Of a stretch of 21,044 bases of DNA, positions 6,625 through 12,800 are shown piece by piece; within the stretch, counting starts at the first letter, position 1, and each line of letters opens with the position of its first letter. The position numbers and the translations under genes were made by a program. Location: positions 1-21,044 of IMG/VR virus record IMGVR_UViG_3300028837_000690. The stretch is one strand, 5' to 3'. This DNA is from a virus. Under the pieces are notes generated by a model. That model was given only the letters and a program-made list of their open reading frames with translations. It was not told where the DNA came from and searched no databases.

Positions 6625-6812
6625 GAATCGTCAAACAGAGAATCATCAGAGCCAGAACGTCGCATACGTGTTTGGGTTGTAACGACATCATCGAACGCGG
6701 ACAACATGGTGTCTTGAGCCGAGTGGTTGCATACGATGGTGATAGTCGCCTTTCCCGGCAGTATTTCTGCTCGCGTTGTGTGCGTAACGCGAGAGAAGGA
6801 GGATCACAATGA
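6618..6812 (+). CDS. Small zinc-finger protein (two CxxC pairs)
   Basis: Sixty-four residues with two knuckles, HTCLGC (C18, C21) and FCSRC (C51, C54), about 29 residues apart, and basic flanks (RIVKQRIIRARTS; RNAREGG). The pattern resembles short phage proteins that bind one zinc and often nucleic acid or a host protein. GGAGGAA directly precedes the ATG, which lies inside the end of the previous gene (overlap 7 nt). The role is not known. Confidence 0.75.
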   Translation: MVRIVKQRIIRARTSHTCLGCNDIIERGQHGVLSRVVAYDGDSRLSRQYFCSRCVRNAREGGSQ

Positions 6813-7036
6813 CCCGAATGGAAATTCTCAAACGAAAAACGGAGCGGCAAAAAACCCTCATAACCCAGCAACGAGAGTATACCGTAAAGATGATGACGCG
6901 ATACAGCAGTCTTCGAAATCGAGTTGCCGGGTTGGAAAATCAACTTGCACTGGCCGAGAATCGAATTAAGTTTCTGAAACAGAGTCGATGGTTCAAACCC
7001 TGGACTTGGTTTCGAACCAAGAAGGAGGCGAGTTGA
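6809..7036 (+). CDS. Small coiled-coil protein with Trp-rich basic tail
   Basis: Seventy-five residues, start in an ATGA overlap after AAGGAGG. Residues 5-58 are almost all helix-forming with heptad spacing (RVAGLENQLALAENRIKFLK), so a coiled coil is likely. The tail SRWFKPWTWFRTKKEAS is aromatic and basic and could touch a membrane or nucleic acid. No family is recognised. It lies between the zinc-finger protein and the phosphoesterase in one coupled operon. Confidence 0.7.
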   Translation: MTRMEILKRKTERQKTLITQQREYTVKMMTRYSSLRNRVAGLENQLALAENRIKFLKQSRWFKPWTWFRTKKEAS

Positions 7037-7749
7037 TGGCCCGTGTATTGGTGGTAGGTGATCTCCATTTACCGGTCGCTCATCCAGGTTATCTACAGTT
7101 CTGTAAAGACGTCTACCGAAGGTGGCGGTGTAATACAGTTGTCTTTATCGGTGATGTGACGGATACTCACGCGATCTCTTTTCACGCCGCTCATCCAGAA
7201 TGCCCCGGTCCTTCCGACGAATACAAACTCGCAAAGATGCACATCGCCACATGGTATAGGAGGTTTCCGAAAGCTCGAATCTGCGTCGGCAACCACGATG
7301 AACGTGTGATACGATTGGCTGAGTCTGTGAACATCCCCGCTAAATTCCTGCGGAATTACCAGGAGCTTTGGGCCACACCTAAATGGACATGGGACTATGA
7401 CTTCATCATCGACAATGTGTACTACTTCCACGGAACCGGCAACAGCGGCGTTCATCCGGCCTTTAATGCAATGAAAAAACGTCTTATGTCTACCGTCATG
7501 GGGCATTGTCATTCTACCGCTGGTATCAAGTGGCTAGTCAACCCACAAAAACGTATCTTCGCTATGGATGTTGGGACGGGCATTGATGTACGAGCGTTCC
7601 AATTTGCTTACGGTAAACACTGCATTCAGAAACCCATTCTAAGTTGTGGCGTGGTTCTTGACGGTACTCCCTACCACGAAATTATGCCATGTGGCGACGG
7701 CGAGAAATATGACCGAAGGCGTTTTCCGAAACGTGACTTGTGGAGGTAG
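7036..7749 (+). CDS. Calcineurin-like metallophosphoesterase
   Basis: A 237-residue enzyme with the full set of two-metal phosphoesterase motifs: GDLH (D9, H11), GDVTD (D40, D43), GNHDE (N86, H87, D88), YFHG (H122) and GHCH (H147, H149). Such enzymes cleave phosphomono- or diesters; substrates include protein phosphate, nucleic-acid ends and cyclic nucleotides. The frame is open further upstream, but AAGGAGG precedes the ATG at 7036, which overlaps the preceding stop as TGATG. In Pnkp-type RNA repair a calcineurin-like phosphatase works beside an RNA ligase, and a ligase lies upstream in this operon, so a repair role is one option. Removal of 2',3' ends or simple protein or nucleotide phosphatase activity are others. 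The enzyme class is firm and the substrate unknown. Confidence 0.88.
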   Translation: MARVLVVGDLHLPVAHPGYLQFCKDVYRRWRCNTVVFIGDVTDTHAISFHAAHPECPGPSDEYKLAKMHIATWYRRFPKARICVGNHDERVIRLAESVNIPAKFLRNYQELWATPKWTWDYDFIIDNVYYFHGTGNSGVHPAFNAMKKRLMSTVMGHCHSTAGIKWLVNPQKRIFAMDVGTGIDVRAFQFAYGKHCIQKPILSCGVVLDGTPYHEIMPCGDGEKYDRRRFPKRDLWR

Positions 7750-7751
7750 AA

Positions 7752-7844
7752 ATGACAACTTGGCTCCCGTATGTGTTGTATGTTTGGGGAGCATTGTGCT
7801 TCCTAGTTGGTAGTACCCTAGCATTGATTGGAGCATTGAGATGA
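7752..7844 (+). CDS. 30-residue single-pass membrane peptide
   Basis: A short frame with GGAGG 7 nt before its ATG encodes 30 residues, MTTWLPYVLYVWGALCFLVG followed by STLALIGALR. Almost all of it is hydrophobic, so it is one transmembrane helix with a C-terminal Arg. Its stop overlaps the next ATG as ATGA, which is the coupling seen throughout this operon and supports a real gene. It sits just before a lipoprotein gene. A holin-like, lysis-related or host-membrane modulating role is possible but not shown, and no endolysin is seen nearby. Confidence 0.65.
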   Translation: MTTWLPYVLYVWGALCFLVGSTLALIGALR

Positions 7845-8287
7845 AAACAACAACCATTCTATTCGTCGGGCTGCTTCTCCTAGCCGGTGGTCTATTGGCT
7901 TCCTGTGCCGGGTTCAACTTTGGAGACGTAGTTCGAGTCCGCACACCGAATGCAGTCCAGAATCAGACAGGACTCCCGGCCAGCATGAGCCTCAATGAGG
8001 CCGAGGTCGAATACGAAAACTGGTTCCAGGTGGTACAATCGGCTGGGACTCGCTGGAAGAACGACCTGAGCCGGGGAGCGGAAGTAACTGGGTTGCTAAA
8101 TCAACTGACTCTACAGGCTCTCAACGAGACGGGACCTACTCTCCAAGGTATTCCAGTTCTAGGTCCCATGCTCCCGGTCTTGACTGGTCTCGTCGGTCTT
8201 GGCCTGGGTGTCGGCGGCAAGCGGAAGGGTAAGGAAGATAGTTTCAATGCCGGTCTTCAGAAAGGCAAGGAACTTGGCAACGTGTAG
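7841..8287 (+). CDS. Phage-encoded lipoprotein with Gly-rich helix
   Basis: A 148-residue protein with a lipoprotein signal: a basic MK start, a hydrophobic run and the lipobox LASC, so Cys22 would be lipidated and the mature protein anchored to a membrane. The middle (about 45-100) is polar and mostly helical. A second segment (about 102-125, GPMLPVLTGLVGLGLGVGG) is hydrophobic and Gly-rich, like a glycine-zipper hairpin, and is followed by a highly charged KRKGKEDSFN end. Lipidated phage proteins are often outer spanins or superinfection-exclusion factors. This one lacks the typical Pro-rich spanin tail. Location at a membrane is well supported, the function is not. Confidence 0.75.
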   Translation: MKTTTILFVGLLLLAGGLLASCAGFNFGDVVRVRTPNAVQNQTGLPASMSLNEAEVEYENWFQVVQSAGTRWKNDLSRGAEVTGLLNQLTLQALNETGPTLQGIPVLGPMLPVLTGLVGLGLGVGGKRKGKEDSFNAGLQKGKELGNV

Positions 8288-8304
8288 CCCCTTGCGAATT
8301 CGTT

Positions 8305-8357
8305 GTAGGTCCGACTTGATACTCGCTGCTGCGGTAGGGGTGTCGAGTCGGGCCTGC
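8305..8357 (+). ncRNA. 20-bp stem-loop downstream of the lipoprotein gene
   Basis: Bases 8305-8324 pair without interruption with 8338-8357 (20 pairs, five of them G-U), leaving a 13-base loop GCTGCTGCGGTAG. The G-U pairs suggest that RNA, on the + strand, is the form that matters. No run of T follows, so it is not a classic intrinsic terminator. It could be an RNA-stability element, a processing site, or part of a small RNA with the later hairpins. It begins 18 nt after the lipoprotein stop. Confidence 0.6.
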
Positions 8358-8389
8358 CGTCGAGCGTTTACTACCGGTAAGGTAGAAGT

Positions 8390-8533
8390 ATGTGGTTTGT
8401 TTGCAGAGTACCCAACCCTAACGAGCAGACTGAGGGGTTGGGTACTAGTTGTCCATTCTCGGTACGGGAAAAGTTGGAATCTCATCGTCAAACTATCCCC
8501 CGGTCGCAACAAACAAGTTTGCCAAATAGGTAA
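8390..8533 (+). CDS. Possible 47-residue protein, unknown
   Basis: An ATG at 8390 with AAGG 7 nt upstream opens a 47-codon frame to a TAA at 8531-8533. The product begins MWFVCRVPNPNEQTEGLGTS and ends in a basic, polar helix-like tail (VREKLESHRQTIPRS). It has no recognised family. The composition looks protein-like, but a 12-pair stem (8407-8446) lies within it, so the conserved element may be the RNA instead. It fits the tight spacing of the operon only moderately. Confidence 0.35.
   Translation: MWFVCRVPNPNEQTEGLGTSCPFSVREKLESHRQTIPRSQQTSLPNR
8407..8446 (+). other. 12-bp perfect stem-loop
   Basis: AGTACCCAACCC at 8407-8418 pairs perfectly with GGGTTGGGTACT at 8435-8446 around a 16-base loop. 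It contains no G-U pair, so it is equally strong as DNA on both strands. There is no T-run. It lies 50 nt after the 20-pair hairpin, which argues that the two form one structured region. Confidence 0.65.
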
Positions 8534-8628
8534 AATACCTTGGGCGTTTTGGGTGGGGGACAAGTTCGACAACGTTATGAGTCGTGGAGACCATCCTCGT
8601 CATTATTACCACTTGAGGGAGCAAGCCA

Positions 8629-8817
8629 ATGCCGGAATCTATTCGTCTGCGTGACGTACCCGCTATTGTGGAGGCTGAGACCGGCTGGCGACCTACCCGG
8701 CAAACTGTGTATGGGTGGGCTAATCGAGGGTGGTTGGCGACTACTAGCTATCAGCCGTTGCGTACAACTTACGAGGCCATCATGGCTTGTCTGGCCGAGC
8801 ACAAAGGGACTAACTAA
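8629..8817 (+). CDS. Small HTH DNA-binding protein (MerR/excisionase-like)
   Basis: Sixty-two residues with a GAGGGAG site 7 nt upstream. The order IRLRDVPAIVEAETGWRPTR, then QTVYGWANRGWL, fits the helix-turn-helix plus wing of MerR or excisionase-type proteins: a first helix with 'DVPAIV', a recognition helix with TVYGWANRG, and a short beta wing (LATTSYQPLRTTY) often seen after it. The tail YEAIMACLAEHK is a final helix. It could be a regulator or excisionase-like factor, but no integrase is seen. Its stop overlaps the next ATG as TAATG. Confidence 0.7.
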   Translation: MPESIRLRDVPAIVEAETGWRPTRQTVYGWANRGWLATTSYQPLRTTYEAIMACLAEHKGTN

Positions 8818-9038
8818 TGCTCGCACCCGGCGTCATGCGTATCACGGAGATTTACGCCCCTTGCATCCGTATGCTCATAACCATAGTTCAATCTGCTGGT
8901 CATGTTTGTTGTATACCGAGTTCCAGGTATTGGGCAACTACTTGGTACGGGTGTCCCTCCGCTAATTCACTAACCATTAAGGAACCAACCAGTGAGCAAG
9001 AACTACCACCAAACAATAACGCACATCATCGTGTGTAA
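8817..9038 (+). CDS. Uncertain small ORF (TAATG-coupled)
   Basis: The frame opens at an ATG that overlaps the previous stop (TAATG) after AAAGGGA and runs 73 codons with four Cys but a poor-quality C-terminus (SEQELPPNNNAHHRV). It overlaps the next gene by 47 bases. An alternative frame across 8819-8965 lacks any start codon yet reads like protein, with a zinc-knuckle-like YAHNHSSICWSC and an end (TAA 8963-8965) that leaves a normal gap to the next gene. A frameshift joining the first few codons to that frame would explain both. I cannot decide which is real. Confidence 0.3.
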   Translation: MLAPGVMRITEIYAPCIRMLITIVQSAGHVCCIPSSRYWATTWYGCPSANSLTIKEPTSEQELPPNNNAHHRV

Positions 9039-9330
9039 TGCCCCTGAACTGCGGATGTCGCAGATCGTGCCCCAAGCTCCGAGTGCCGGTCTACCGTGGA
9101 GGAACAACCTGGTAATTTGGGAGCGAGAGCGTAACGACGAAACCCGATTCAAGATCATTTCTCCAGAAGCCCTGCAAGTTGCCCGTACCGAGTACGATGA
9201 ATTACTGCCGACAATGGAAGATGAAATGCTTCCCGCCACGCCCGTCTTTAGTTGGCTTACTCTGCAACGAGTACCTACGTACGTAGTTGAATACATACGT
9301 ACGGTGACGCATGATAGGAGGGAACATTGA
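8992..9330 (+). CDS. Unknown phage protein, paralogue of the next gene
   Basis: A 112-residue frame beginning with GTG after AAGGAA (about 8980-8985). No family is recognised. Alignment by eye with the downstream protein shows shared order: an ITxII start, a Pro-rich hydrophobic segment, LVIWE, an I.P..L...R..YDE stretch, a P...W/LTL/LTW stretch, and a closing V..(I/L)R.T.T..R(R/E)R. This suggests a tandem duplication. The stop overlaps the next ATG as TGATG. The function is unknown. Confidence 0.65.
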   Translation: MSKNYHQTITHIIVCNAPELRMSQIVPQAPSAGLPWRNNLVIWERERNDETRFKIISPEALQVARTEYDELLPTMEDEMLPATPVFSWLTLQRVPTYVVEYIRTVTHDRREH

Positions 9331-9644
9331 TGATAACGAACTTCTGTACTCCCATTACTATCATCAATTTCGCCGGTAACTCGTATCCCGTACCCTGGCT
9401 TATTGGTCTTATACCGGACGCCGGAACCAAACAGAGCCCCCTCGTTATATGGGAGCAACAGGGTTTGTTTGGGATTTTTCCCCCGAGCAAATTGCGGAAT
9501 ATCAGAAAACTATACGACGAATGCAAGGCTGCTGCGGACGATCCCATCGTCACTATGTACTTGACGTGGGCTGATGTGGAACCTGTGGCCCCGCGGGTAG
9601 TCCAACATCTTCGGGAAACTGCCACCAAACGAGAAAGAACGTAA
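9330..9644 (+). CDS. Unknown phage protein, paralogue of the previous gene
   Basis: A 104-residue protein. AGGAGG at 9316-9321 sits 8 nt before the ATG at 9330, which is preferred over the in-frame TTG one codon earlier. It shares the pattern described for the upstream gene: SPLVIWEQQG, FPPSKLRNIRKLYDE, VTMYLTWADVEP and a basic end RETATKRERT. No catalytic motif is visible. It is followed 1 nt after its TAA by the start of the NUMOD4-type frame. Confidence 0.7.
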   Translation: MITNFCTPITIINFAGNSYPVPWLIGLIPDAGTKQSPLVIWEQQGLFGIFPPSKLRNIRKLYDECKAAADDPIVTMYLTWADVEPVAPRVVQHLRETATKRERT

Positions 9645-9645
9645 T

Positions 9646-9795
9646 ATGGAAAATTGGAAACTGATCCCCGATTTTCCTGGGTATGAAGCAAGCGATCAGG
9701 GTCGTGTGCGAAGCTTCAAATGGGTTTCCACTAACGACTGCATGTACGTCTGCACGTGGGTCTTGATACGGTCGTCAATCTCATTGCGGTCTTGA
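9646..9795 (+). pseudogene. Truncated NUMOD4-type homing endonuclease
   Basis: The frame starts MENWKLIPDFPGYEASDQGR and continues VRSFK, which is a clear NUMOD4 motif (W..I.gf..YeaSdqGrVRS), the DNA-binding module at the N-terminus of many phage HNH homing endonucleases. After about residue 25 (base 9720) the family sequence stops and a poor tail (WVSTNDCMYVCTWVLIRSSI) runs to a TGA at 9793-9795. The HNH domain is missing. That tail is antisense to the - strand gene starting at 9806, so the two lose their meaning at the same place. I read this as a gene cut by a deletion, rearrangement or assembly join. Confidence 0.65.
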
Positions 9796-9806
9796 TTATC
9801 CAGCAT
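9696..9806 (-). pseudogene. Start of a late-operon gene, truncated
   Basis: On the - strand an ATG at 9806 overlaps the end of the 1686-residue gene, with GGGAGG (9815-9820) 8 nt before it, an excellent ribosome site. The product begins MLDNQDRNEIDDRIKTHVQT and goes on YMQSLVETH, a polar, helical and protein-like sequence. At about 9720 it turns into a short basic end (LKLRTRP) and stops at 9696-9698, which lies inside the NUMOD4 frame on the other strand. It is probably the start of a longer late gene whose remainder is not in this window. Confidence 0.55.
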
Positions 9807-12800
9807 ACCAGCTACCTCCCGAAGTTGGTTTAGGCGGGGATGGGGGCGATGGCGGCCTGGGCAATACACCAGGTTTCCGTGTAATTCGGTCCACTATCGC
9901 ATTGTATCGTTTATTCTCAGCTTGAAGCTCCCGCCGAAGCTCGGGCTTCAAGGATTTCAAAAACGCCTTCTGTCGCTTCGCCGCTAGATTGATCGGCTGA
10001 CGAGACCGTAGACTGCTCCGTAAACCCGTCCGTGCCTTCTCCCCGGTTCGACCCTGCTCTTTGGCCCAGGTTTTGTACGCAGCCAGGGCTTCATCTATGT
10101 CGTCGTAATTGCCATCTCGAATCGTCTCGAACACCCGGTAATAATGGTAATTTGTCGGAGCACCACGACCCCCGCGATACGGGTCCTCCCCCTGGCTCAC
10201 TTGCCACGCCCGTACGTGCTTCCTGGCCCGATTATACCGACCACGCGAGGGATATACCAGGCTGGTCCACTGATTGCGGATCACTTTGTAGAGCGGACTG
10301 TACCGGGCAGCGAGGCTTTGGAGTCGCCTGGCCCAAGGCGTCCCCTCGTAGTGCCCCATGCCCGTCAGAGCCGACCCCACATCGCACAACACACCGGCAG
10401 GGAAGATGAGCTTGGTGGCTGCTTCGTACAAGTTCCCGTCCGAATATTTAACGGACTCAAACAAACGGTAAAATGGGCCGAATACGCCACCCTCGACCAT
10501 ACATTCTGCCAACAATGTTGCCCAGTTTTCCGGGTCTTCTGGATCAACCATTGGCTCTCGCTTCAAAGCTCGTCGCAGGTAACGAGACACGGCCCCCTTG
10601 CCAGTAAAAGCAACAGCCAGGGCCATTAACGTAAGGCCCGTTTGAGCGGCGGAAACTGCGGCCTGAGCCCGTATGTTCTGTGGCTGAGACCTGTCTGTGG
10701 CATCTCGGATATCATCCACAAGACCTGATACGACATTGCGGGTTAGCCTAGTCGTAGCCGTAATAACTGACAAGAACGGTAACATCACCCGAGCGACTGG
10801 ATTGTTCTGAATCCACCCTTTGTTGATAGCCGATTCAGTAAGACCTTGGACAGCAGCCGTACCATTTTGAATTGCCGCCACACGAGTCTGAGGCGACATC
10901 TCGCCACGTGCAACCTCCAAGATTTGGTTATCATTTAGCTTGCAGATGCGTCGTAGTATTTGCCGATCATGGCGACCCAGCCCGGTCTGAGTATTTAATG
11001 CTTCTACATACGCATCGAATTGCCGAGCCGCCAGATATTGTGCCCGTCGTTCAGTGAAGCGACCGACAATCATCCCGGCAGCCCGCACGTCTTTGATGAG
11101 CAGATCGGACAAAAACGAATCACGATGTAGGGTATAGTCGGTATACAATTCTGTATGAACAGCCCCCATCGCCCGATAGGCTGCATCGAACTGCTTAGGG
11201 CTCGTCACCATCTGGTGTAGCCCTTTCAGGAATCCAGTAAACCCCCGTTTACCGGTAATAGCAGTTGCTACTGTCCAATGAAGTGCATCCCATAGGGGGC
11301 TTAGATTCAACATGCTCGTTGCTACAGCGTTATATGCACCACGAATTGTGGATCGTATTGCACTTGGTTTACCGGAAGCAGGCATGAAGAAGTCATCAAA
11401 GGGGCCAGATGTATCAGGGATGTTGTTGTAGTTAACTATCAGACGATTGAACAACCTAGCACTACGACCCGGACTTCTTCGGCTACGGCGGATAGTTTCA
11501 TTTCGTAGCCGGTCCAGGAGTCCGTCGATGTCGGTGATTTCCGGGTGAGCTTTCATCGGATACGAGGATTTACCTGTTTCCTCATCATATTCCCCGTACC
11601 GAACTGTCAGATTATCCTGGATCATGCGACGTAGAATCAGTTCTCGCACCTGCTGTCGCGTCGTAGTACGAAAGTGATTCAACGGTTTACGTCGTGTAAA
11701 TTCCACAGGTTTTCCGTTGACCACAACAACCTGCGGGACAGCTTCCATTACCCGGACGAAATTCAACGCCCCGGTACGTTTACGCTCCCCCACACGTTCG
11801 GTCTCAGCTTGAGTCTCCATGCGTTTTGTGAGCAGTTCACGTATTGAAACACTTTCCGCCTCAGCGGCTTTGTGGGTTCTCGGGTTTAACTCCGGGTGTT
11901 GTTCGACCCACTCAATGTACGCATCCCAAACTGGACCTGTTTGATAGGCGAATGCGTCCATCCCGGCCTTTGTAGGCATCCGAAAATACCTGCCACCTTT
12001 GGCCTTCTTGAATATTCCGACAACCCAATTGCCATCTTTACCCATCTGAATTTGTGGGGCTTTCAGCTTGACTGCCAGATCACCGAGAACATCTTGTATG
12101 CTACGGTAGTATGCAACCAGTTGTTTGACCGGCTCAGGCACAGTTTCTTTTGCGACTGTCTCTGGTCGCTCGATCAATGTAGCCCAGTTGGTTGTACCAT
12201 CGGGTCGAAGCTGATTCATCCAACGAACCACCCCGCCGCGTCTACGACGAGGAATCCCCATGAGTAAGTCGTCCCAACCCTTGACAATCTCAGCCTCGTA
12301 TTTTCGAGATTGATTGTCGGCTGCCTGGAACAGGTCAGTTGCAAAGGCCCCGCCATTAGAAGCCATCCGCAAAGCGTGACCCTCATCCAATACGAGGGCG
12401 TCGATGGCACCGGCAGTATCTACTGCCATGTCAGTCACAGACGCCACGGCACCTGCGGCTCGCTGGGCCATGAACTGTGGATCAACGGCTCCGGCTTCAT
12501 CCGTTAGCAGACTCTTGATCCCGTCAATCACCGGGTTAGGTGGGTAATTGTCTCGACCATCCGTAACCGGGTCTGCGGCCATTGCATCTTCACTGGCAAC
12601 AATTGTTTGTGTGATATCAGCCACTTGTACGACTTCAGGAAGCTGTGTACTCATCGGAGGCGAACCTATTGCATCTGCCTCAGCCTCCGAAACTGCTCGA
12701 CTGGCTTCCGGCGGCTCACCCGTAACTTGATCGGCCAAAGCCTGAGCTATCATAGCCTCTGTTTCAGAACGAGTACGGGGCTCCCCATACTGTTCTTTCA

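Larger units (their letters stand above)
8288..8628 (+). other. Gene-poor stretch with strong hairpins
   Basis: Between the lipoprotein stop and the next firm gene lie 341 bases. They contain a 20-pair stem-loop (8305-8357), a small CTACC/GGTAG hairpin with a GGTAA loop (8371-8385), a possible 47-codon gene (8390-8533) and a 12-pair stem (8407-8446) inside it. Bases 8534-8628 show a 25-codon frame from ATG 8577 without a ribosome site, which I do not count as a gene, plus the GAGGGAG site of the next gene near 8615-8621. Confidence 0.7.

Noticed and set aside
8288-8628. A tRNA or tmRNA in the gene-poor stretch
   Set aside because: A GTTCGAC occurs near 8563, but no paired T-arm, anticodon arm or acceptor stem could be placed around it. 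The strong stems are too long for tRNA arms.
9275-9286. Perfect 12-base palindrome CTACGTACGTAG
   Set aside because: It lies inside a coding frame. Similar TACGTA words occur elsewhere (for example near 2666), so it is probably chance or codon use.
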